Position numbers and translations under genes: made by a program
Source of the DNA: Xenophilus aerolatus
GTDB lineage: Bacteria > Pseudomonadota > Gammaproteobacteria > Burkholderiales > Burkholderiaceae_C
Length of the DNA stretch: 45,628 nt
Direction: 5' to 3'
NCBI GenBank assembly: GCA_030418545.1
Contig: QAIB01000019.1
Coordinates: 1 to 45,628, forward strand
The notes under the pieces: model-generated
Database searches by the model: none
What the model was told of the DNA's origin: nothing
What the model saw: the letters and a program-made list of their open reading frames with translations, nothing else
Part shown: positions 31,154-39,704 of the stretch, one piece after another
How positions within the stretch are numbered: position 1 is the first letter of the stretch
Layout: each line of letters begins with the position of its first letter

Positions 31154-32863
31154 ATGACGACGATTGAGACAAGAATCACGACCGAGAACGGCCTGGTGTT
31201 TGAACGCGATGTGGCGCTGGCCATGTCTGACGGCACAGTATTGCGCGCGAATGTCTTTCGACCCGCAGCCGCGGGCCGCTACCCGGTAGTAATGGCGATG
31301 GGCGCCTACGGAAAGGACGTGCACTTCGAAGACGCGTTCAACCCCCAGTGGCAGGTTCTGAAGCGGATCTATCCGGAGTTGGACAACAACGGTTCCACCG
31401 GCCGTTACCTACGCTGGGAGGTTGTCGATCCCGAGCGTTGGGTACCCGATGGATTTGTCGTGATCCAGGTCGACTCGCGCGGCACCGGTCGCTCTGAGGG
31501 CTATCTCGATCCTTTCGGTCCAGTCGAGACGCGCGATTTTTACGAGTGGATCGAATGGGCCGGAACCCAATCATGGAGCAACGGGAAGGTTGGACTCATC
31601 GGCGTCTCATACCTCGCTATCAAGCAATGGCAAGTGGCATCGTTGCGACCACCGCATCTGGCGGCCATCGTGCCATGGGAAGGCTCGAGTGAGTTCTACC
31701 GCGACGGAGGACACCATGGCGGCATCCTGAGCAACAGTTTCACGTTTGAATGGTGGCCGCGCCAAGTGCTCGCCAATCAGTACGGCAGCGGTCAGAGCAC
31801 GCACCGCGACCGCATCACCGGGGAGCGGACCACTGGGCCCGCTTTCTCCGAGGCAATCTTGAAAGGCAGCCGGGCCGACCATCCCAACGATCGGCTTGAA
31901 CACCCGTTGGACGACGCATGGAACGGTGCGCGGGCGGCCAACCTTACCGCCATCGATGTACCTTTGTTGTCGGCGGCGAATTGGGGTGGGCCAGGCATGC
32001 ACCTGAGGGGCAATTTCGAAGGCTTCTTGCGCGCGGGTTCGAAGAATAAGTGGCTTTACGCTCACATCGGCACGCACTACGAAAGCTTCTATCTACCGCA
32101 CTACGTCGCGATTCAGAAGCGCTTCTTCAATCACTTCCTTCGCGGCGACGACAACGGCTGGGATCGGGAGTCGCCTGTACACCTAGCAATCCGCCGGACT
32201 GACGGCACTGCGACTCTGCGACAGGAGCAAGAGTGGCCCCTGGAGCGCACCCGGTGGACGCCGTTCTTCCTCGACGCAACCAGTCTCACCCTCGGAAGTG
32301 TGGCTCCGGCGCAATCTGCCAAGACCGCATTCACGGCCATGAAGGATGGTGTTAGCTTTTCCACACCACCGTTCGATGAGGACATCGAATTCACCGGCCC
32401 GGTGACGCTGCGACTGTGGATCAGTTCGAGCACCCGCGACGCCGACATCTTTGCGGTGTTGCGTGTGTTCAACCCCGAGGGTGACGAAGCAACCTTCGTC
32501 GGCGCACACGAGCGCGTCGCCATGGCGTTAGGCTGGCTGCGTGCTTCGCACCGCAAGATCGACCCGTCGTTAAGCACGCCTTGGCGACCGTGGCACACCC
32601 ACGACGAAGTTCAGAAGCTCACACCGGGGGACGTCTACCCGCTGGACGTCGAGATATGGCCTACTTCGATGGTCTTTCCGAAAGGCTGGCGCCTCGTGCT
32701 GACTCTGCAGGGCCATGACTTCATCGTCACCCCGCCAGGACGCATGCGGCATGACCATCCCGCCGACCGGCCTGTCGAGGAATTCGGAGGCACGACCACT
32801 ATCCACACCGGTGGTCCGCACGCGAGTCACCTCGTCATGCCGATCATTCCGATGCGCCGCTGA
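31154..32863 (+). CDS. CocE/NonD-family hydrolase (1 of 2)
   Basis: This is a 569-residue cytoplasmic protein. An alpha/beta hydrolase domain (about 20-340) has VDSRGTGRSEG and the nucleophile elbow GLIGVSYLAI with Ser152. It is followed by a jelly-roll domain of the X-Pro dipeptidyl-peptidase type (TGPVTLRLWISSSTRDADIFAVLRVF, WLRASHRKIDP, VEIWPTSMVFPKGWRLVLTLQG). Members include cocaine esterase and glutaryl-7-ACA acylase, so ester or amide hydrolysis of a bulky substrate is expected. The small residue after the elbow is Ala rather than Gly (GVSYLA against the usual GxSYxG). A paralogue with the same architecture is at 34845. It ends the GntR-linked operon. Confidence 0.9.
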   Translation: MTTIETRITTENGLVFERDVALAMSDGTVLRANVFRPAAAGRYPVVMAMGAYGKDVHFEDAFNPQWQVLKRIYPELDNNGSTGRYLRWEVVDPERWVPDGFVVIQVDSRGTGRSEGYLDPFGPVETRDFYEWIEWAGTQSWSNGKVGLIGVSYLAIKQWQVASLRPPHLAAIVPWEGSSEFYRDGGHHGGILSNSFTFEWWPRQVLANQYGSGQSTHRDRITGERTTGPAFSEAILKGSRADHPNDRLEHPLDDAWNGARAANLTAIDVPLLSAANWGGPGMHLRGNFEGFLRAGSKNKWLYAHIGTHYESFYLPHYVAIQKRFFNHFLRGDDNGWDRESPVHLAIRRTDGTATLRQEQEWPLERTRWTPFFLDATSLTLGSVAPAQSAKTAFTAMKDGVSFSTPPFDEDIEFTGPVTLRLWISSSTRDADIFAVLRVFNPEGDEATFVGAHERVAMALGWLRASHRKIDPSLSTPWRPWHTHDEVQKLTPGDVYPLDVEIWPTSMVFPKGWRLVLTLQGHDFIVTPPGRMRHDHPADRPVEEFGGTTTIHTGGPHASHLVMPIIPMRR

Positions 32864-32989
32864 TAGCCCGCTTGCCGTTGCAGGGCCGTGCGTCCATGAC
32901 GGCTCCAACTCAGCCCCCGACGATCTCCCGGGGATTCCCTGATCGCGCATGTGGCCCTTCGCGGGTGGCGCTCGACGCATACTTGAAGC

Positions 32990-33940
32990 ATGCGCGTCAA
33001 TGCATCCTTTACGGACCTCTCTCTCTTCGTTGCGGTCTACGAAGAGAGGTCAATCACTGCCGCGGCTGTGCGCGAGCATGCGACGCAGTCCGGCGTATCG
33101 CAGCACATTCGCAAGTTGGAGAACGCCCTCGGCGTGAACTTGTTCCTGCGTGAATCGGGCGGCGTTCTGCCAACACCCGCGGGCGAGACGTACTACCGCG
33201 CATGCGTTGATCTTCTGCGGGGTTTCGAAGACGCCACCCACGACGTGCAGCAGTACAAGGGGGAGCTCAATGGTGAAGTCTCGGTCGGCCTAATGGCCAC
33301 GGTGACCCGTAGCGCACTCGCTCCTGCGCTTGCGATCTTCACTCAACAGCATCCCAATGTGCGAGTACGAGTCGTCGAAGCGCCGAGCCGATTGCTGGCG
33401 CAGCATGTGCACTCCGGTGAGATGGATTTCGGGATCGTGCCGACATTGCTGGAGCATCCAGGGCTGCGCCGCACGTTCTTCCTGCGCACGCCTGAGGTCC
33501 TCGTTTCGAGGCCGAAATCGGGCCTTTCCCATCTCAAGGCTGTTCAGCTCTCGACGGTCGAAAACCTGAAGTTGATTCTCCCGAGTGGTCGGAACATCCG
33601 CAGGCAGGCATTTGAGCGCTATTTTTCGGACGCGGGCATTCGAATTGCACGGGATCTTGAACTGGACGTCATCTTCACGGTCTTGGACCTCGTGGAAAAA
33701 ACGGAGTGGCGGGCGCTCTTGCCGGCCGTGATGATGCTCGATGAAATACGCACGGGTGGGTTGACCATCAATACGCTGACGAATCCAAGTCTGTGGTTTG
33801 ACTTCAGCTGTATCGAGCCACTGCGGCGCCCGCTTTCACCCGCGGCAAAGGTATTTCTGGCCACGCTTGGCAAGGAGGCGGACACGCTGAACAAGGAAGC
33901 AATCAAGCGTCTGCGCCTTCCTCCGTCGTCGGCGCGATGA
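32990..33940 (+). CDS. LysR-family regulator
   Basis: This is a 316-residue protein. An N-terminal winged helix (FTDLSLFVAVYEERSITAAAVREHATQSGVSQHIRKLENALGVNLFLRE) precedes the periplasmic-binding-protein-like effector domain (EVSVGLMATVTRSALAPALAIF, HSGEMDFGIVPTLLEHPG). It lies 126 bases after the first CocE gene and 96 bases before the cupin operon in the same direction, an unusual non-divergent layout for LysR. It probably controls the downstream catabolic operon with a small-molecule inducer. The gap to the next gene holds a strong inverted repeat (33996-34031). Confidence 0.92.
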   Translation: MRVNASFTDLSLFVAVYEERSITAAAVREHATQSGVSQHIRKLENALGVNLFLRESGGVLPTPAGETYYRACVDLLRGFEDATHDVQQYKGELNGEVSVGLMATVTRSALAPALAIFTQQHPNVRVRVVEAPSRLLAQHVHSGEMDFGIVPTLLEHPGLRRTFFLRTPEVLVSRPKSGLSHLKAVQLSTVENLKLILPSGRNIRRQAFERYFSDAGIRIARDLELDVIFTVLDLVEKTEWRALLPAVMMLDEIRTGGLTINTLTNPSLWFDFSCIEPLRRPLSPAAKVFLATLGKEADTLNKEAIKRLRLPPSSAR

Positions 33941-33995
33941 CATCATGTTTTCTACTGGCATCCTTAAAAACTAATAACTTTTCATTTTGGCGGGC

Positions 33996-34031
33996 GGTTC
34001 CTAGACTTCGTTTCATCAACGTCTAGGAACC
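33996..34031 (+). promoter_or_regulatory. Eleven-base inverted repeat covering the cupin ribosome site
   Basis: GGTTCCTAGAC and GTCTAGGAACC are perfect inverted repeats separated by 14 bases. The right arm contains the only purine-rich ribosome site (AGGAA) of the GTG at 34037. As DNA it could be a dimeric operator; as RNA the hairpin would hide the ribosome site. Just upstream, at 33960-33990, the A+T-rich stretch TTAAAAACTAATAACTTTTCATTTT could hold the promoter. The sequence cannot separate these options. Confidence 0.6.
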
Positions 34032-34036
34032 CACAC

Positions 34037-34459
34037 GTGACCCTCCCTACCACTACCCGCCTCGTCGAAGAGGCTCGCACTCCAGGGGCCAAGCGCGCCG
34101 GTGCCGGCGAGTACGTCTTTGACTTTGCCGCCGTCAACCAGATCCCGGGCGGCCCCGACTATTCACCTGTGTTTGGCGGGTGCGTCGAAGGAGACCGAAT
34201 GATTGTGGCGCTGATGCGCGCGCCGGCAGGAAAGATTGGCGATCCACATAGTCACCCCAACGAGCAGTGGATCTACGTCCTTGAGGGTCACTTCGAGTTC
34301 CGCATCGATGGTCAGGTCCACAAGGTCGGCCCGCAAGGATTGATCTATGTGCCAGCGAACCAGGTCCATCAGGGCGGGGCGACGCCAGAAGCCGACTGCG
34401 TCTTCTTCACGTGCAAGGACGCCTCGTACGGCCTGCATGGCATCAAGTTGGCTGCCTGA
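34037..34459 (+). CDS. Cupin-domain protein (1 of 2)
   Basis: This is a 140-residue protein from GTG at 34037. One cupin barrel has the metal motif GDPHSHPNEQWIYVLEGHFEF (histidines and Glu of motif 1) and the second motif PANQVHQGG. Such small cupins are metal-dependent oxygenases, isomerases or ligand sensors. It starts the eleven-gene run and is followed by a second cupin 38 bases later. Its start is embedded beside the inverted repeat described at 33996, so translation may be regulated. Confidence 0.9.
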   Translation: MTLPTTTRLVEEARTPGAKRAGAGEYVFDFAAVNQIPGGPDYSPVFGGCVEGDRMIVALMRAPAGKIGDPHSHPNEQWIYVLEGHFEFRIDGQVHKVGPQGLIYVPANQVHQGGATPEADCVFFTCKDASYGLHGIKLAA

Positions 34460-34497
34460 CCCGGCATCCATCGATCACAAATTGGCCTGGAGACACC

Positions 34498-34833
34498 ATG
34501 CCCGTAATTTCGCTGAAGGACATCGCCCCGGAGTTCGTCACTCCGAAACATTCCACCGCCTTCGGGCGCTTGATCACCGGCAAGGCGATCGAAGTCGGGG
34601 TGTTTTCATATGTACAAGGTAAAGGCGCGCACACCCATTCACATCCTCACGAGCAGATATTCATCGTGCTGAAGGGGCGGATGGTCATGACCATCGACGG
34701 CGTCGACTATGAACTCGGGCCCGGGGAAGCCGCTCACATGCTGCCGAATGTTCCTCACGGCGTGATGGCGCTGGAAGATTCTGACGTCGTCAGTGCCAAG
34801 AGCGTGCTGGACGGCGTAGGCCACCGGATCTGA
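34498..34833 (+). CDS. Cupin-domain protein (2 of 2)
   Basis: This protein has 111 residues from ATG at 34498. Cupin motif 1 is GAHTHSHPHEQIFIVLKGRM, with three histidines and Glu, and motif 2 is MLPNVPHGVMAL. It has the same fold and nearly the same length of barrel as the preceding cupin but is clearly diverged, so the pair is an old duplication or two enzymes of one pathway. ATG follows GGAGA at 34488-34492. The next gene begins 11 bases later. Confidence 0.9.
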   Translation: MPVISLKDIAPEFVTPKHSTAFGRLITGKAIEVGVFSYVQGKGAHTHSHPHEQIFIVLKGRMVMTIDGVDYELGPGEAAHMLPNVPHGVMALEDSDVVSAKSVLDGVGHRI

Positions 34834-34844
34834 GAGGCTCCACT

Positions 34845-36566
34845 GTGCAGCAGATCGACGGCATGCAAATTGAATGGGATGTTCCGATCGAAACGAGCGA
34901 CGGCGTCGTGCTTCGGGCCGACGTATTTCGCCCGCTCGACGCCGGCAAGTACCCGGTCCTTCTGAGCTATGGGCCGTATGCGAAAGGGCTGGCCTTCCAG
35001 GATGGGTACCCCAGCGCCTGGACCAAGATGGTGGCCAACCACCCGGATGTTCCCCATGGCTCAACCAACAAGTACCAAAGCTGGGAGGTGGTCGATCCGG
35101 AGAAATGGGTGCCGGACGGATATGTAGTCGTTCGGGTCGACTCGCGCGGCTGCGGATGCTCGCCGGGCTACGTCGATCACTTCTCCCCCCGCGAGACGCA
35201 GGACTTCTACGAGTGCATCGAATGGGCGGCCGGACAGCGATGGTCATCCGGGAAGGTCGGCCTCAACGGCGTTTCGTACTTCGGGATGAACCAGTGGCTT
35301 GTGGCGGCGAAGCGCCCGCCGAAACTCGCAGCGATGTGCGTGTGGGAAGGTGCTTCCGACTGGTATCGCGATGCAACGCATCATGGCGGGATCGTCAGTA
35401 CCTTCTGGGCCCATTGGTATGACATTCAGGTGAAGTCTGTCCAGAATGGTCTTGGACTTCGGGGTCCGCGCAGCCGGGCCACAGGCGAGCTGGTTTGCGG
35501 CCCCGAAACCCTGGGCGATGCGCAGTTGCAATTGAACCGATCCAGCTTCGGTGATGAGATCCTGGCCCACCCGCTGATCGACCAGTGGCATCGCGACCGC
35601 ACCCCGCAGTGGGACCAGATCGAGGTGCCCTTGTTGTCAGCGGCGAACTGGGGCGGGCAGGGTCTGCACCTCCGAGGCAATATCGAAGGCTTCTTGAAGG
35701 CAGGGTCGAGACAGAAGTGGTTGGAGGTGCATGGCTTGGAGCATTGGACGCACTTCTACACTGACTACGGCATCGCTCTCCAAAAGCAGTTCTTCGGCTA
35801 CTTCCTGAAGAACGAGAAGAATGGATGGAGCGATCGTCCTCCCGTGTTGCTGCAGGTGCGTGGCCTCGACGGATTCGTTCAACGTGAGGAACTGCAGTGG
35901 CCGAGCAAGCGAACGGCGTGGACCAGGTTCTACCTGCATCCGGCGGACTTGAGCCTGAGGCCAGAACCCCCGACGGAGCAGGCGTCGATCACGTACAGGC
36001 CTGAAGCGGATGGTGTGACATTTCTCTCTGCTCCCCTTGAGCACCAGACCGAGATTACGGGGCCGTCCGCGTGTGGATTGCGGATTTCCTCTGCGTCTAC
36101 CGATGCGGACATGTTCCTGGTGCTACGGGTGTTCACGCCGGACATGAGAGAGGTGACATTTCAGGGCGCAATCGATCCACACACGCCTGTGGGGCAAGGC
36201 TGGTTGCGCGCCTCGCACCGCAAGGTGGATCCGGAACGGTCCCTTCCGTGGCGGCCGTTTCACACACATGACACCTTGCAGCCGCTCGTCCCAGGCGAGC
36301 CCGTGGATCTTGAGGTCGAGATTCTGCCAACCAGCATCGTCGTGCCCGCAGGCTGTCGCATCGGCCTCAACGTTCGGGGGCGCGACTACGAGTTCGCAGC
36401 GAAGACGGGCGAACGCCTGGGACATTTCAAGAATGAGTTGCTCGGGTGCGGACCGTTTCTGCATGATGACCCACGAGACCGGGTGCCCGAGGTCTTTGGC
36501 GCACCGGTGACCCTGCACCTTGGACCCGATACAGGCCATCTGCTGTTGCCGGTGATTCCGGCCTGA
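34845..36566 (+). CDS. CocE/NonD-family hydrolase (2 of 2)
   Basis: This protein has 573 residues from GTG at 34845 (GAGAGG upstream), the paralogue of the gene at 31154. An alpha/beta hydrolase domain has VDSRGCGCSPGYVDHF and nucleophile elbow NGVSYFGMNQ (Ser144, here with the normal Gly). The cap region has LLSAANWGGQGLHLRGNIEGF, and the C-terminal jelly roll (SACGLRISSASTDADMFLVLRVF, WLRASHRKVDPER) completes it. Both paralogues share LLSAANWGG, LHLRGN/MHLRGN and WLRASHRK, showing common descent. Ester or amide hydrolysis in the cytoplasm is expected. The two operons may handle related substrates. Confidence 0.9.
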   Translation: MQQIDGMQIEWDVPIETSDGVVLRADVFRPLDAGKYPVLLSYGPYAKGLAFQDGYPSAWTKMVANHPDVPHGSTNKYQSWEVVDPEKWVPDGYVVVRVDSRGCGCSPGYVDHFSPRETQDFYECIEWAAGQRWSSGKVGLNGVSYFGMNQWLVAAKRPPKLAAMCVWEGASDWYRDATHHGGIVSTFWAHWYDIQVKSVQNGLGLRGPRSRATGELVCGPETLGDAQLQLNRSSFGDEILAHPLIDQWHRDRTPQWDQIEVPLLSAANWGGQGLHLRGNIEGFLKAGSRQKWLEVHGLEHWTHFYTDYGIALQKQFFGYFLKNEKNGWSDRPPVLLQVRGLDGFVQREELQWPSKRTAWTRFYLHPADLSLRPEPPTEQASITYRPEADGVTFLSAPLEHQTEITGPSACGLRISSASTDADMFLVLRVFTPDMREVTFQGAIDPHTPVGQGWLRASHRKVDPERSLPWRPFHTHDTLQPLVPGEPVDLEVEILPTSIVVPAGCRIGLNVRGRDYEFAAKTGERLGHFKNELLGCGPFLHDDPRDRVPEVFGAPVTLHLGPDTGHLLLPVIPA

Positions 36567-36590
36567 GATCCAAACTCCCGGAGACAAAAG

Positions 36591-37583
36591 ATGAAAAGAA
36601 GACAAGCACTCGCGGTTCTGATCGCCGGAAGCGCGTTCGGCGCTTTTGCGCAGGATTCCAGATCTAACACGTGGTCACCGAACAAACCCGTGCGAATCAT
36701 CGTCCCGTTTGGCCCTGGCGGTGCGAGCGACAACGTTGCACGCATGCTCAGCGCGCCGCTGGCGGAGGAACTCGGCACTGCGGTGGTGATTGACAACAGG
36801 GCGGGGGCAGCCGGCAACATCGGTATGGAGATGGCGGCCAAATCGACACCGGACGGCTACACGGTCTTCCTCGGGAACATCTCCACCAACGCCATCAACC
36901 AATGGACCTATGCGGACCAATTGAAGGTCTCACCGCTGCGCGACCTCATCCCCGTCTCGATGGTTGCCACGGTCCCGAGCGTGCTGGTGTCCTCTGCGAG
37001 ATTTCCGGCCTCCACCGTCAAAGAACTGGTCGAGCATGTTCGCAAGAACCCTGGGAAGGTGAACCACACGTCCGCGGGCGCAGGTTCCTACGCGATGATC
37101 GACATGCTGGAGCTCGAGAAGGCAACCGGACTCTCGATGACTCACGTCCCCTACAAGGGAGGAGCGGGCCAGTTCATCAATGGTCTGGTGGCCGGCGACG
37201 TCGATCTCGCATTCACCAACGTGAGCTCCGTGTCCGAATTGGTCAAGGCCGGCCGACTGAAAGCGCTGGCGGTGACGTCCCAGGCTCGCCTCCCGGAACT
37301 GCCGACCGTGCCGACCATGGCAGAGGCTGGCTACCCGGGCATCGGTACAGATGCGTGGCAGGGCATCTTCGTGCCTGCGGGGACGCCGGTGAGCGTTGTC
37401 GACCGACTGCAAGAGGCCGTGAAAAAGGTGATGCAGCAGCCGACGGTGCGCGACAGCCTCACCAAGCGTTCCATCGTGCCAGCTCCGAGCCAGAACTCTG
37501 CAGAGTTCGCCACGTTTGTGTCGGTTGAGACCACACGATGGGAGCAGATTGTCAAGGCTCATAAGGCGACTCTCGCCAATTGA
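36591..37583 (+). CDS. Bug-family tricarboxylate-transport binding protein (2 of 3)
   Basis: This is a 330-residue periplasmic protein. The signal is MKRRQALAVLIAGSAFGAFAQ, with a twin-arginine-like KRRQ start. Family marks are NKPVRIIVPFGPGGASDNVARML, STPDGYTVFLGNISTNAINQW and MTHVPYKGGAGQFINGL. It follows the CocE paralogue by 24 bases. It differs enough from the Bug proteins at 30151 and 42226 that a different ligand or subset of ligands is likely. No membrane partner genes are present. Confidence 0.93.
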   Translation: MKRRQALAVLIAGSAFGAFAQDSRSNTWSPNKPVRIIVPFGPGGASDNVARMLSAPLAEELGTAVVIDNRAGAAGNIGMEMAAKSTPDGYTVFLGNISTNAINQWTYADQLKVSPLRDLIPVSMVATVPSVLVSSARFPASTVKELVEHVRKNPGKVNHTSAGAGSYAMIDMLELEKATGLSMTHVPYKGGAGQFINGLVAGDVDLAFTNVSSVSELVKAGRLKALAVTSQARLPELPTVPTMAEAGYPGIGTDAWQGIFVPAGTPVSVVDRLQEAVKKVMQQPTVRDSLTKRSIVPAPSQNSAEFATFVSVETTRWEQIVKAHKATLAN

Positions 37584-37601
37584 TAGAACAGGGATCAATT
37601 C

Positions 37602-38597
37602 ATGCTGAATGTTGCAGTCGTCGGGCTCGGATGGTGGGGCCGGATCATCGTAAATCTGCTTGCTCGAAGCGAAAAGCTGAGGGTGGTGCACGTAGTGGAC
37701 GTCAACCCGCAAGGCGAGACCTTTGCGTCGGAGCGAGGCCTGCGGTTCTCGTCTGGCTACGAGCGCGTTCTGAAAGACGACAACGTGCAGGGTGTCGTGC
37801 TTTGCACGCCCCATTCCCAACACACCGATCAGATCGTGGCCGCCGCGCAAACGGGCAAGCACGTGTTCTGCGAGAAGCCCCTGTCCATGACCCGAGCCGA
37901 CGTCTTGCGCGCAGTCGCCGCAGTGGATGCCGCCGGCGTGGCGCTCGCCGTGGGACACGAGAAGCGCTTTGAACCCCCTGTCATGGAGATCATGCGACTC
38001 CTCAGGGAGGGCGTTCTCGGGACTGCGCTTCAAGTCGAAGCCAACTTCAGCCAGGACAAATTCCTTGCCCTGGCCAAGGACAACTGGCGCCTGTCTGGCA
38101 AGGACGCGCCTGCCGGACCGATGACCGCAACCGGCATTCACCTGCTGGATCTTGCGGTGGGTGTGTTTGGCGAGGCGGATACGGTGCATACGAGCGTGAA
38201 GCAGCTTGGCAGCTCCCTCACCAATGGGGACACGCTGGCATCTCTGGTTACTTTCAAACGTGGCGGCCACGCCTTGATCAGCGCAATCTTGGCCACGCCT
38301 TTTGCCGGTCGCTTCGCAGTCTATGGGTCTCAAGGCTGGGCAGAGGTCCGTGACAAGACCCACCCGGAAGCGCCGGAAGGTTGGACGCTGACCACATCCT
38401 TGCGAGGAGGGCGGACGACGTCCGTTGACATGCCCCCGTCGCCGGCGGTGCTGCACAACCTGGAAGCTTTTGCCGACGCCGCACTCGGCCGCGCGCCATA
38501 TCCTGTGCCGTGCGGCGAGATGATCGCGAACGTGAGCGCCCTCGAAGCGATCTTCCGCTCAGCTCGAAGCGGAAATATCGAAAAGGTGGAGGGCTGA
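37602..38597 (+). CDS. Gfo/Idh/MocA-family NAD(P)-dependent dehydrogenase
   Basis: This is a 331-residue protein. A Rossmann start LNVAVVGLGWWGRI (GxGxxG, Gly8 to Gly13) and EKPLSMT (Lys92 of the EKP motif) are typical, as is the later GIHLLDLAVGVFG with the family His. Members oxidise or reduce sugars, inositols and also aromatic ring intermediates such as 4,5-dihydroxyphthalate-type compounds. The stop codon touches the start of the flavin reductase gene (0-base gap), so the two are coupled. A role in dehydrogenating a ring or side-chain intermediate is likely, but the substrate is unknown. Confidence 0.92.
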   Translation: MLNVAVVGLGWWGRIIVNLLARSEKLRVVHVVDVNPQGETFASERGLRFSSGYERVLKDDNVQGVVLCTPHSQHTDQIVAAAQTGKHVFCEKPLSMTRADVLRAVAAVDAAGVALAVGHEKRFEPPVMEIMRLLREGVLGTALQVEANFSQDKFLALAKDNWRLSGKDAPAGPMTATGIHLLDLAVGVFGEADTVHTSVKQLGSSLTNGDTLASLVTFKRGGHALISAILATPFAGRFAVYGSQGWAEVRDKTHPEAPEGWTLTTSLRGGRTTSVDMPPSPAVLHNLEAFADAALGRAPYPVPCGEMIANVSALEAIFRSARSGNIEKVEG

Positions 38598-39683
38598 ATG
38601 GACAGCCCGCTTCGCTCGTTTGAAGCGCGAGAGTTGCGTCAGGTCCTGGGCTCGTTCGTGACAGGCGTCACCGTCATCACAACCGTGGACCAAGAGGGTA
38701 GGGGACAAGGCTTGACGGCCAACTCGTTCAGCTCGGTGTCACTCGACCCTCCGCTGATCCTGTGGAGCCAGGCGCGCACCGCGCCGAGCCACGCGGTGTT
38801 CGACCGATGCGAGCGCTTCGCAGTCAACATCCTGGCTGATGATCAGGTAGACGTGTCCAACCGGTTCTCTCGAGGAGCACCTGACAAGTTCGCCGGTCTC
38901 GACCTCACGCCAGGGCTTGGTGGCGTGCCACTGATTCCCGGGTGCGCGGCGCACCTGGAATGCAGGAAGGTACAAGCATATCCAGGCGGCGATCACGTGG
39001 TGTTCATCGGAGAGGTCGAGCGTATCGAGCGCCATTCGCGCCAACCACTTGTGTTCGGCGGTGGTCGCTATTTGGTCGCACAGCCGCACGACTTGGGGCC
39101 CGTCGGGACGGAGAGCAGCGGCAATATCGCACGTCTCAAGGCGGTTCGCATGGCGACGCGACGGCTGGCTGAACTGTCGGTCGAACTCGATGAAACGCTC
39201 GGTCTCGGCGTCTGGGGCAACAAGGGGCCGACCATCGTGAGGTGGGAGGCATCGACGCGGCCTGTGAGCGACAACCTCCGGACGGGGCTGGTGTTGCCGG
39301 TGCTCACCTCGGCGACTGGTCTGGCATTCGCCGCTTGGCTGCCGAGGGAAGCGATGGCACCCTTCATCGACGCCGAATTGCTCCAGGATGCCAGCGGCAA
39401 CTTCTATCCGGACAAGTTGCGCCTGCCGCAGCAACTCCAGCAAATCCGACGCGACGGCTACGTGCGCCTGGTCGGCACCGACGACTTCGCCGATCTCTAC
39501 GGCGGAAGCATCAGCGCGGCGAGCGTGCCCGTATTCGACTCCGGCGGGGCCATGGTGTTGGCCCTCACCGCGATCGGCGCGCGGGAACGACTCGATACCA
39601 GTCCGGACGGCCCATTGATCGCCGGGCTGCGAAGCTGTGCCGCCGGTATCACGCGATACCTGGCAACCGCTGCTCCAACCTAG
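38598..39683 (+). CDS. Flavin reductase fused to an IclR-type effector domain
   Basis: This is a 361-residue protein. Residues 1-165 form an FMN-binding split barrel of the HpaC/flavin-reductase type (LRQVLGSFVTGVTVITT, LTANSFSSVSLDPPLIL, FAVNILADDQ). Residues about 178-358 look like the ligand-binding half of IclR regulators (ETLGLGVWGNKGPTIVRW, GLVLPVLTSATGLAFAAWL, IRRDGYVRLVG, SISAASVPVFDSGGAMVLALTAIG) without the DNA-binding part. In the 4-hydroxyphenylacetate hydroxylase of Acinetobacter baumannii, a C-terminal regulator-like domain on the reductase makes NADH oxidation depend on substrate. The same logic is inferred here. It would supply reduced flavin to the monooxygenase encoded next. 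Confidence 0.9.
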   Translation: MDSPLRSFEARELRQVLGSFVTGVTVITTVDQEGRGQGLTANSFSSVSLDPPLILWSQARTAPSHAVFDRCERFAVNILADDQVDVSNRFSRGAPDKFAGLDLTPGLGGVPLIPGCAAHLECRKVQAYPGGDHVVFIGEVERIERHSRQPLVFGGGRYLVAQPHDLGPVGTESSGNIARLKAVRMATRRLAELSVELDETLGLGVWGNKGPTIVRWEASTRPVSDNLRTGLVLPVLTSATGLAFAAWLPREAMAPFIDAELLQDASGNFYPDKLRLPQQLQQIRRDGYVRLVGTDDFADLYGGSISAASVPVFDSGGAMVLALTAIGARERLDTSPDGPLIAGLRSCAAGITRYLATAAPT

Positions 39684-39704
39684 TCCACCACAACGGAGAA
39701 CACT

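Noticed and set aside
36930-38456. A 508-codon minus-strand frame opposite the Bug and Gfo/Idh/MocA genes
   Set aside because: The sense strand has well-conserved family motifs throughout; the antisense frame has none.
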